Shown here: positions 46,301-58,300 of the stretch, piece after piece
Layout: every line of letters begins with the position of its first letter
Numbering within the stretch: position 1 is the stretch's first letter
Origin: Liolophura sinensis
Taxonomy: Eukaryota > Mollusca > Polyplacophora > Chitonida > Chitonidae
DNA: 64,000 nucleotides
Direction: 5' to 3'
Assembly: GCF_032854445.1 (NCBI RefSeq)
Contig: NW_027017960.1
Span: 124,001 to 188,000, forward strand
The notes under the pieces: model-generated
What the model was told of the DNA's origin: nothing
Seen by the model: only the letters and a program-made list of their open reading frames with translations
Databases searched by the model: none
Position numbers and translations under genes: made by a program

Positions 46301-49300
46301 ACCGGCGCCAGCTTTCTATGACATGCTCTAGCCGTTATCAGACGACAGCTATCTCAACACTCTGACGTTCCCGGACAGCTCCATGTTCATGCACTTAAGG
46401 AAATGGCGGTCCTACCAAAGACGGTATCACTCTCTACTACTAAACCAACTGGCAAAACTTCGTGCGAACCATGCCAGACATCTCCGCTCTGGTGGTAAAC
46501 GGTGAAGCGGACGACGCCGAAGCCACCGACGATAAAGTATCGGCGTAGCCCATGACATTCAGTTAGGAGGAGCCGGCCTCTCTCGAGTCAGAGCTGGAGA
46601 TGCCCTGACCGAATTACTGTGGAATTCTTACGAAGTGTCTGTCAGCACCGCAAAGCGTGTGGCCTCAATAAATTTCTTACCACCCCCCCCCCCCCCCCAA
46701 CACTCTCGAGAGCTGGCGATCATCATCGTGGACGAGGCCCGTACCCACTACCTGAAAGAGAGGGGTGTGCTATAATTACAATATTATGCGCCAGGCCCGG
46801 AAGTTCCACTATCTTCGGGGGAGGTAAAGGTAGTGAAAGACCAACTTTATCAGTTAATGAACGACGAGCCTAACAAGAAGGCCAATCCTCATTTCATCCG
46901 GCTGTACGTGGAGCGTCTGGCAGCCAACGAGTACGTGATTTCCACACTCTCAACCCGCTGTTCCCCACCCGATTAGCAGTGACGTGCTCTCTACAGTTTT
47001 CTTTCGTGTGTGTGTGTGTTTTACAGGGCGTTTCGGATTGTGCGATGCCCGAGGATGGTGAACTGTCGGAATGTCTGTGTCGGTGTACCACTACCATTAC
47101 CCATAGCCATTACGTACGGTGACTCTTCTACCCATGTGTTTTACACGGACGTTACCACGGTGCTAGTTCTGAAGTCAAACCGTTGTCAAGGCTTCCACAT
47201 CCGTATTTCGTTAACCACTACCACCTTGAGTCATTTCTGATGATAATAATGATGAACCTATAAGTAAACACACACATAAAAAGGGGCATGACACTGGGTT
47301 CTCCATGCTGCATGTGTTCTGATGCAGTTCTTCTATTATTTCGTTCACTTTTGAGTTCACATGCAACAAAACAAATGTCGCGATGCATATATCACAGGTC
47401 TTTTCGTTGGTTATTTCCTCCCTACAAAACATGTCTTATTTCAGCCACTGGTATCAGGTAGCCCAACGTAAGTGAGTGATTGATGGATGCCTTGGTCGGT
47501 TGGTGACGACACTAGAATGATGGTGTTTTAAAACTGTCTTTTTCCAGCCTCAATAACCCACGCATCATGCACCGGTGGAAAGAATGGGTGTCGTCACCGA
47601 CCTTGGAGGGTCCGTAGTATGTCAAGGACCCCTGACCATTCAGCAGTATTACTTAGACATTGTTTTCCCTACGTTGATGTACGACGAGATAACTCCATGG
47701 ACGTTTCGTTTCACATGCCTGTACGCAGGTTTATACCAATAGGTGATTTCCATTCACAGTACAGTGATGTGTTCGTTATGTTTTTTTTCTGATGTCACGC
47801 AGCCGGGAGGGGACGAGACCGCCTCCCAGCCCCTAGGGTACAAATCCTAAAAAAATACGCTGTCTACGGTAGGCCAACTCACTCTCGTCCGCACATTTCG
47901 CCAGACCACACCTATATATATCCTCGCACATACGCACGGACGACACCATGCCTCGCACCGGCAGCCAGCCACCTCTACACCAGCGACAGGGGAGGTGGGT
48001 TCAGAACACTCTCAAGAGCACTCCACTTCTACCTCGCAAGGCATGGTGGCATCACATACTGTACCTCAACCTCACCCATACGACACGACCTAACCCAGAT
48101 TCTCGGACGATGGATGCGCCTTAGGGGCGCCCGTTTACCTGCATATCGTCAGCGGGCCGACATGATGTGCAAGTCTGTCTTTGTGAAATGGCTGGTGGAG
48201 TACGCTCAAGCCCCTATCCACTCACCACAGCAACGCGTCGTCGCCTGCTGCGGGGAGTGGCAGCCTTTGTACGCCACGCTACCGGAAGTTCGATTTGAAG
48301 AAGGCGTGCCCAGCCCGTCAGTATTCGACTCGTGGGAGCGGACGTTAGTCGTTGTAGAGAGTTTGATGGTTGAAGTGGACGATAGCGTGATGAAGCTCTT
48401 TACCAAAGGCAGGTGCCATAGAAATATCAGCGCCGAGTACATTGTGCAAAACATATTCTACAACACCAAAGGTCACAGCACCATCGGTCTGAAAGCGCAC
48501 CACTTGATCTGAAACGTCGCGTTTCAGATTACCACCAGCGCCAAACAGATGGCTCCTGGAGAGACGTAGTCCGTGCGCGAGGCGTTTGAGGATGACACAG
48601 CCGAACCTCACGGGTACTTTGTAGTCGACTTCAAGCAGGCCACACCGACCCTCTGCAACTATGGCGAAGCAATACACCATACGGTTTCGGTAACAACTGG
48701 GGCTCGGTTTTAGTCAGCTCTTTAATTTCTCTTACAGCTGGATAATGGGGCCGGCGGATTTGATACACGTTGCTGCCAGGAGCACGCCTACGCCGTACGT
48801 GTACACGGACATTCTCGAGCCACGTGTGGTGGGTGACATTTTTTCATTTTTGACAACGGCGCGCTTTTGCTAAGCAGACTAGCAGAGGTGGATTACCAGC
48901 GTTTCGGAGTGCAGGCGTACAGCGAGGTCACATGTTCCCGGTCAGTCTCGCCAGAATAGCGCAAGCCTTGGTGAAGTCTGCCTTGCGGGCGCTAGGAAAG
49001 ACGTGAGTTGTGGTATATCGGTGAAGCGCGCCTAGAAATCACACGTTCTCAAAAGTGGCGGACAGTTGTTGGCCAAAGCCGCTCTTATAGCTAAGGAAAT
49101 GGCGGGGTCGAGTGTATACAATGCAAAATATATAATAATAATTAGGCCTATATATAATATAAAATATAAAATCACCCCCGCTTCACCGGACGAAGACGCA
49201 TGACATTGGAATTTCTCATCACCAACGGGGACGTTGATACTTACTTGGTGAAAATCGGCAAAAGCGATGGAGAGGCGTTGGAGGCCGACAAGAGCGTAGG

Positions 49301-52300
49301 TCCGACCAGCCTGTAGTTCGCTGTGACAACAGTTCGACGTCTCCCTCAACGATAAACTCCTCACTCTTCCATCAACATGTACCCGTTCCGCGCCTACCTG
49401 GAGACATTCTTGTTTTACGGTAAGTCACCGCTCACTCCCCAATAACTTGCGCGCCTTCGCCATGCAACAGATTTCCACAAGTATGTATAGGTCTTGGTTT
49501 GTCGCGATTTTGCCGTACCCGGAATTTCCCTACAACTTCATCGTTTCATCGATAAGTGCCTTGGAAGCGTCAATGTCCCCTTTGTCGCTGTGTTTAGTTC
49601 GCTCGTGCGAGTACTCCATCACTTGGTAGACATGGGTCACTACCAATCCGTGAGTAAGGTCCATTGCAGTAACAAGGTGGCCGGCAGAATTTTCATGCCG
49701 AACATACTCCCGATCAGCATTCTCCTCGAAGTAGTATGAGTGCCAGTTCGGCCACTTTTCGGCCAGATGAGTCGCTGTGTGGGAGGGTACGAATTTCTCC
49801 CCCAGTCTCATGTAGTAACCCGAAGGCATGGTTGAGGCTAGGCAAGCCAAATACAAAGCGTTGGCGTCACACTCGACGTTTCGCTGACAGAGCGGATAGA
49901 GCTGCTCTGTCGTGTCACGCCCCGTAACGATGGAAAATGATGGTCGGCACACCAACGATCTTTTTCTTCAGTTAATCGTGCATGGCTTTGTCTTTCTCGC
50001 TGTTGAGAGTGAACACAGAGCGCAGAAACAAAAGTAAAACAAGTAGCGGATGGTGATTCCTGGGATACTCATGCTATCTTTGCACATGTCGACGTGCATG
50101 GTTTGGTAGAAAGCTACCTGCTTCCTGCCTCCTCGATGAAGGGTGTCACGTTTAGGTTGTTCTATCACCGCAGCAAGTCTTTTACGTTGCGCATGCCGTT
50201 TTCGACCACGTCTTTTACGGGGTCTTGTACGCAGCCTTCGTGCTAGGTTCGTGGGTGAGATCGTTGTTTAACGCGTGGGGGAGTGGAAATGCATTTGCCT
50301 CCAGTCGAGCGAGGGAGTCTACGTCACTATAGCAAAACTTGCCTTTGTTGACATCGCAATCGTAGGGTTTAACAGACTTGTGGCAAGTGTAATTAAAGGC
50401 CAAGTAATTCCAAATATCCAGAAACTTCAGCTGCGCCGTGCTGAGGGACATGTGATTGTTGTTGCGCCTGATAACACACTGCAAATCATCGGATCTGGCC
50501 AGGTGTGGTTAAAGCTATACTTTGATCAAGTTCAGATCATACTTTCCGAGGAATGAAAGCTAGCTGATATTGGCCACGTATTCGTCCCGCACCCGCCGAG
50601 TATAAAACTGTTTGGTATCGCTGGGATCGATGTGCTCTTTGTTAGCTGGACCAGAATGTAGGAGTAATTCTGTGTGAGATAGGCATCATCCGTTCGACGA
50701 GGATGTGGCATCACCGGTAGAGACGAAGCACACGGGCTGGTCGTGGCTAGGTACGTTCTAGTTCACGCTAACCCTAATGGTGGGACGTCCATTCCATTGA
50801 GCCGTTAGTCCCTTCGTCCAAAGGGGTCAGGTAAGCTTCGAAGTCATAACACGCTCGTTAAGGGGATATGCCGTCCTGGATTTTCCTCAGATAAATACCC
50901 TGTCCGCCAACTATTCAAAAACAGTGGGTTTGTTGCGGAATACACCACCCATTTACTTGCGACTAACAGCATCGGTGCAGGTCCGATTGTGCAATCGCTG
51001 GCGCATCAAGCCAGGTCCTTGATATACCTAAAAAGACAATCGTGAAGGTTGAAATGCGTAGTAGGAGCTTAAACGAATAAAAGTTTTTCATGGGGACGAG
51101 ATATTACACTTTTGTTGGTACACTTATATGATCACCTCAACTAGCCTCTTGACAGTCTCCAGCGCATATGCCGGGAGGAAATGCCTGGGCTCCATCTCTA
51201 CTGCGTCCAGAAAAGCTTGGTGGTAATGTCTGGCCTGGTTCTCGCAGTCTCTGGAGTTGGCCTTGCCCAGATGCACGGAAAAACACGAAAAAAAATACAC
51301 CTATAAGGTTCTCTTATGACTCGCTGTGACTAACACGTGCAGTCCCTAGTTATCCTCCATGTAGAGTGGTAACGTTAACCCGCCCGCAGCGATGGGCTGA
51401 TCGTGAAGCTTGTGGATAATAAACAAAACGTAAAACGTTCAGGCAAGTGAGTGGGTCAGGGGTGAGGAGAAGGGTGAGGAGTGCACTCATGTCAGCTTGA
51501 CTCCTCATGCGATAGTGAAGGTCGATTACTCGGGATTTATTGGTGCTGGGGTAGGATGTTACCTCAGGTGTAGTTTACGGCGAACGTTGTGGGCTGGTCA
51601 TCGTTGGTAGCTTTCCGGCACTCGTACATGGCTCCAAGATCGTTGAACCGGTAGTTGTTCAGGTCCTGCACTTGTCTGCCGCGATGGAAATCCCGAGGAT
51701 GGAATGGTGGCGGTTCAGTTGCCTTATACCGCTTGCATCACTACGCAGGATAGCCCGTAGGTTGGAATGGATCGAGTTCGAAATCGCTCTCTCGAGTATT
51801 CCGCCTTTTCTTCTTCTTCTTCCATTCGTCCGTCTCTGGACTTGCTGGGGCCCCGCCGCTCGAGCTGGCATCGTCTCGAGTAGTATATGTCGGGGTTCTG
51901 GCGCAGCACCTCGTTTACATACATACATTTGGGGAGCGAAACACGCTCCGGCTTACGCCAACAATACCAGACAGACTTACCGGCTAATGTTTCATGAACA
52001 GCAGCTAGAACGGCTCCCAGCGCCAAGGGTAGACGTACAAGCGACACTAAATATTCAGGGCCTGCTCCTTCCACCTAGTGGGCCCATCCCCTTCACCCAT
52101 GTTCAGTCTTTACTGCAAGCACGTACATAAACTTGGAGCAATGTATTCTGGAGCATTCCTGCCTCCATCAGAAAGCAGCAGGGGTGGACTCCGACATACA
52201 CACACAATGGCTACAAAAATTTGTGTGGACAGACGGGCTCCTCTGTACATGTATAATGGTCCCAACACTTGCCTAGACAGACGGACTATGATGTACATAC

Positions 52301-55300
52301 ACAATGGTCGCGCAGTAACTTTGACATTTTGGGGTGCCTGTACGAGCGATATGCCTTCGCGACCGTTGTTTTGGTACTCCCACTGGGAACGGCGCACACC
52401 AGCATGCAGATGGGGACACGCAGACAGGTAGGAGCCCCGATTTCGGGCCGCGTGCTTTGTACCCTATGATACCATGTAGAAGGGTCCCCAGGTCTGGCCA
52501 CTCCATGCTGCTTTTGAGTCGGCACGGGTGCTGATGGGCAATTGTTTCAGATTGTCCGTACTACCCTCAAGACGAGCACCGCGGCAAGGAGAAGGTGCGT
52601 CCATCTTTGGGCCGACTCTACCATCGGCCCAATTTTTTTGGGGTCCATCTAGGTCTGTGTTGGCTGCGGAAACTGTTCCTCACTCGCCTCCGCCGCGGCA
52701 GCCTGTATGTTCGTTAAGAAAGTAGTCGTCGCCGCCTTCGTCTGCAGACAGCAAAGCTTACACATCTACCAGCAGGCTCGTCGTTTGCTCCACACAAGCC
52801 TAGGCAGCAATGCCTTGAACGGTGGGCGGGGCCGGTTGGCCCGTAGAAACGCCAACTCCATCCGGAGTGGCTCCGGCAGCAGGTGGGAGGCTTTGCGGTC
52901 TGGCCTGCGGTTCGCAGGGGCTCTCATTCCTCAGGTTCGCTTGCAGGGGGCTTCCGCCATATCTTGTAGAGCCTGGTGGACCCGATACCAAAGCGCTTCT
53001 TCGCCTTGGCCGCCTAAAGGTTGCCCCAGAGTGCCCGAAGTAGGCTCGTCCTCGAAGCAGGTGTGGACGAAAAGGTGGATCACTAGGCCCAGATCCTGGG
53101 GTACATCTTCATGGATACAGCCAAGGCTTGGCTAGATTGGGCACATGGAGAGCTCTACGCGGTGGGGTGATCCGGCGGAGATGTATTCTGCCTCTGGGGC
53201 AGTGGCGTTGTTTATCATAGGCTGCGATGTAAGCCAGACAGTGTTTTTCCTTCTGCGGAGTCGTCTCCTCCTCGACCAGGCTGCAGGGCCTTGATCCCAC
53301 CCAGGGTTCCACCTCTTTCCCGAGGGAGAAGCCGTGTGCTGGCGTTTCCACGTCCGTTGCTGGCTTTTTGTCTTCGTCAGATTGTTCTTTGAACGATCCG
53401 AAATCTGGTCGAGGCGAAAAGTGTGCAGGTGTATTTTTCAAGCGCCAGGTCGTACGCTTTCGTTGCGTCCCTTGGCTTCGGTGGTCGGGCCTGCAGCAGA
53501 GCGGTTTGAGCCTCCAAGCTTTGGCGCTTCTGGCCTGCTTCAGCCAGGGTTTATAGGACGTCATTCCTTTGGTGGTGTGGGGCCGTGGCGATGCGTTTGG
53601 GGTTCCAGACCATGGGGTAGCCCTCATTTTAATGGTAGAGGACGTCTTCCGGAACGTCAACGAAATACAAACGGGAAAATCTAACCCACATATTGTCCCG
53701 TTTTGGCGCGCATCTGCTCAACACCAAACTCTACGAGCTGTCCAAATCCATTTGTCTCAGCCTTCTCTTTAAAACAGCCATAGAGCGCGGACTCCACCCA
53801 CGCCACCTCAATAGCGCATCCACAATGCGCGGCAAAAACGACCGTGTATAAAACTAACCGCCGTCGAACAGGTGAAATGTTCTTGTATGCAGCGTAGAAT
53901 ATCTACCAAACAACTTTTTTTCTTTCACAGTCAATGAATCAGATTATTTCAGTAAACTGGGATCTCGAGATTATCCCATTGGAGAAATTAAGCAACTTGT
54001 TAGGAGAAACGTGTAACGTCACCGATAATTGGGTAGTTACGTCACATGAGGCTAATATACCTATTTTACAAGCTGACCATGAATACCCCTGGTTTACTTT
54101 CTCAAAACCTTGAAAAAAAAGTATACACATACAAATTACTACAATTACACCATTCCCTTTTCCAACTGGAAATTACTTATCCTCTTGTGATATATCAGAC
54201 ATATAGATAAGTATGGCCATTTTTGTTATCATTATTGAGGTCGCTGTGTGTCCAGTTCATGCTGGCTTCCTCTCCGGCGGTACGTGGAAAAGCCAGCTCA
54301 TGGTCGTTGGTTTACACCGGGCTCTGCCAAGTTTCCTTCTAACATAATGCTTTATTCTTGAGTACAGCGTAAAACACCAAGTACCGGTATATAAATAATT
54401 CATCTTTTCTTTTCGCAGTTGACAGTACGTCATTCGGCAACAGATGACGATGGAACGTTCGGCAGGAATAACTGCGCAGATGACAACAAAACTGGGAACA
54501 AATGGGTGACATATGAACGTAACGGTAAGTGACATGGTCTTCAACCTTACGATCTTCACACGATCTTGACAAACTGCACTGTGAGTGCAGTGTGAGTCTG
54601 AGTGATATATTATTTGGCACTATTGCAGAAACTGTGTGCCTAAACCCAAAGATGTTTTTTCTTAAACTTATTTACTTATTTGATTGGTGTTTTACACCAT
54701 ACTCAAGAATAGTTCACTTCTACGATAGCAGCCAGTTTTGTGGTGGGAAGAAACCCGGCGGAGCCTGGGTTAAAACCCACAACCACCCACAAGCTGCTGA
54801 CAGACATATTATTCTTAGAAGAAAGGAAACGCTACGAGGAAATGTATATCAGATGATGATCCAATATAAACTGTCCAGGACAACAGAATATCTCCCGCCA
54901 AAATTTTCAATGAATTCTAAGATTGTTTGTTTGAACACTTTGGATGTCAGTGACGTCACATCCCTATTTTTTGAAATTGTTCTTTGCGAATGCAGTCTTG
55001 TTTCTGAATGTCTATGCATTTTTAATATAGAAGTCTTTAGTAGTTTGTGTGTCAAATTACCACAAACTCCATGAGACGTAACTGGTCACAATTAGGTCAG
55101 AAACCGCCAAGTTCAAATCCAATAATTCAAGTGTGCATTTCTCGTGTAAAACATTCTAAAAAATTAATATCTAAATAGCGCTACATAGATTTTTTCTCGG
55201 CTGTGTTTAATGGTCTTTTAATGGAGTATACTTTATCTTAAGGTTCTCTTTGCCTTTAAAGTCACAAATATGACACAAGCTTTTGGAAAAATGTTTTGTC

Positions 55301-58300
55301 ATTGTTGTTAAGAAACATTTTAATGATTAAACCTACTGTCCTTTCTGTCATATTAGTAGAAATTTGTTTTACAATAACAGTATTTTGACCCTGCTACATA
55401 AGAAATAACAGTTTTAAAGTGATCAGAAAGTTTGACATGTCTTAGATCGCTTCGTGACCGCGGGACCTGCAGATGTACTTGCCTGGTATCAAGGACTGTG
55501 TTTGCCTTAGTCCGCTTATTTAAAACTGTTCCAAGACTTAATACCACATTTAACTTTAAGCCCAGAGTTGAATTTTGTACTTTACCCAAAAATGTAAGCG
55601 TAACAGTATATTAATCATAAACTACAACTGCTGCTATTATACTGTGACTTTTTGGCAGCTGCACAATGGTGGCTGACTTTGGCTAAATTTTTAAACTTAA
55701 TATATGACTTAATACCAGTATTAGTTAAAACACTTTTCAACAACTCGACCCTGGTGTTACGAAGCGAATAGCCGATGGTTCTATTCCACAAAGACTCCAG
55801 GGTATTAGTGTTAATCGTGATGATTCGAAGGGGAAGAAGTTACTCCAAATTCAGTTCAACCACAGATTTCTTTATTGTCCAGGTGAACAAAAAACCCTAT
55901 AACAAGCCGAAAATACAGCCTCACCATATTAATCTCATATATTAACCTCACAATAGTTCTGCTCAATGTGTTAACGCTTTCTCTCCGTATACACATGTAC
56001 ATTTACCCCATGTACTCCCCTAAACTATACTTTTTAGTCAATAAATGTTATCAGTGACACTTGCGTGACAAAAGTCAGTTACACTATTAGTTCTTAACTT
56101 TTTATTCTGATTCACAATTTTGTTTTTATTCTGATAACAATTAAAGAACTAAGGCCATGATTGTATTTAAACGTGCAAGCCTAATGTAACACATTACCTG
56201 TTAAATACATCAGCAAATGCTCTTAATTCAAAAATATTTCTTTACTTTTACTTTCCTTGTTTACCTAGCGAAATGGTTGTTTGCAACCTCTGGATCTTTA
56301 CATTCTAAGGTACTATAATGGTTTTACTTACAAATATAACACTATAAATTGAGAAAACTGCAGTAATTTGATAGAAAAAGAAATAGCAGTTAGTATTAAA
56401 TGCCACGAATGCCATACGTTAAGTGCTTATGACTACTGTAGTTACTGCATGAACGATCAAAATAAGATAAACTGTTGTGTATTGGTTAAACAATAATACT
56501 GTATGACTAGGTTGTCACAATGAAATTAAGTGACAACAGTTCTTTCAATAACGTGGTGATTTAAGATGCAATTACATTAGTAATAATAACGTTTCGCAAA
56601 AAAAGTAGTCTGGGAGCTAATCTGCTTAAATGAATACCATTATAGTAAAACGTTTCTTGAACAAAGCAACCAAACTCACTGTAATCTCTGCAATAAACTT
56701 ACTTAATACATGTCATATGGACAAAGAACACATTTGAACATATCCGTGTCTGTACACGCACTATAAAATGCTGTTACCAACCCATCACTTTATAATCCAC
56801 ATTCCATGTACAATAATGACAGACACCGACTAAGTACCAGTACAACATACTTCTCACATCATGAATTACTTAAGAACATATAAAAAAAAAAACACAAGTT
56901 TACCGGTGAGTTTAACCATGTTCCATCCATCACATTTACCTATCTTATCCTGTAATGCAATAAACTTAACATGGAAACTCGTGACTAATCAATAATCGAG
57001 CAATATTACACAATGATAACAATTATGCCGTACTAACACCAATACTCTAGTTTACATTACAAAGAAAGCATAAACGTCGGTACATAAACACTTCTAGCCA
57101 ACTGGACACAAAATGATTACGAAAGTACATAAATCAAATTGCTTACTTAATACATGTTTCAACGGCATTAAGATGACCGATCGGCGCATTACTGTAGTCT
57201 GAACAAACGGTATCAACTAGCCGTCATCAACAGCTATCAAACTGCTCAAAGTTTAAAAGTAAACAGCTTGGAAAAGATTATCAGAACTTCCATTACATTG
57301 CATAACAGATAGTCACGTGACCTCAACACATGCTCAGATGAGGCGCTTTGAAGGACTGCAAATCTCAACCGTTACACGTTAAAAGACACTATATCAAGAG
57401 CGAACGAATTCCTAGCATGTTCATGCAGTACTTAGAGACAAAAAACACTATGACACTGAGAGAAATACAGATATTCTTCAAGTTTACTCGCTGCAATCCC
57501 GGCGTCGCCCTCCCGCCTACAGTTACGTAGCAAACCACAACAACACAGAAGCACTAGTAGCAAGGGAGATAACTCTCTACCATCCATCGCATATATATAA
57601 AGTAGACATTCGTTACCTTAGCCTTGCTCTTTTTATAGGCAAAGCTAACTTCCGCCTTGCTGATCGAAAAGAGAAACCACAGTGTATCAGTAGCCTATGC
57701 TCAGTATACTTTGGGTGGGGTTACATTGGCCTACTGCATGAATTAAACAACATAATGGGAGCAATTTTGTAAATTGTTAGGCAATATTGCAAAATGTTTA
57801 ATTTTCTCCTAAGGTGGGAGAAAAAGGCGGAGACGTCCACGACAATCCGCAGGCTGGTGACAGACCTTCCCAAGTACGGTTGGATAGAAAAACAGCAGGA
57901 ATTCGACATGAATTCGCGCTAGCTCGATAACCGTTATGCTACAGAGGCTGCAATAAATCAATGACGTCACGGATGTGTCCACACGCACAGTTTGTCAGCT
58001 AGTATTATTTTGTCTACATTTCATATATTAAGTCGCATAGGGAAAGCGTTACATATTTCTCATTTATCATTCAGAACCTGCTGATCCATGGAAAGTTTGG
58101 GGAAAGTGTAGCTGTGAAACCAGAGTCAGACGACGGTTACCGGATCCATGTAGGCACGCCGGAGGTGTACATGATGAGATGCCGTGTACACCAGAGAAAA
58201 GCGCCTGCGGTAAAATTATATTCCCTGTAGTTTGTATATCAATTGGCAAGTTACAATGAAGGATAGAGTGTCTGACGAGTTATATAGTAGGTTTAAACAC

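Larger units (their letters stand above)
45740..53900. mobile_element. Decayed Polinton/Maverick (adintovirus-like) element
   Basis: About 8 kb of clearly GC-richer sequence in intron 3 of gene B is missing from gene A, where the flanks (13,560 and about 13,400) are nearly adjacent. It has long terminal inverted repeats and remnants of Polinton genes: packaging ATPase and capsid-type proteins on plus, protein-primed family B DNA polymerase on minus, convergent near 49.5 kb. Intact Polintons are usually 15-20 kb and carry an integrase and a protease, neither of which I can find. This copy is therefore internally deleted and broken in every gene. It is an old viral-type copy with no intact protein. 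Confidence 0.85.

Noticed and set aside
51659-52130. Overlapping open frames on both strands, 89-152 codons
   Set aside because: Low-complexity Arg/Pro-rich translations in GC-rich decayed Polinton sequence, with no recognisable domain.
53109-53660. 183-codon minus-strand frame
   Set aside because: It lies in GC-rich sequence with overlapping frames on both strands and partly inside the Polinton terminal repeat. No family is recognised.
54529-55074. 181-codon plus-strand frame after gene B exon 4
   Set aside because: It begins in the intron just past the donor and runs through a SINE, and the aligned gene A sequence does not keep the frame.
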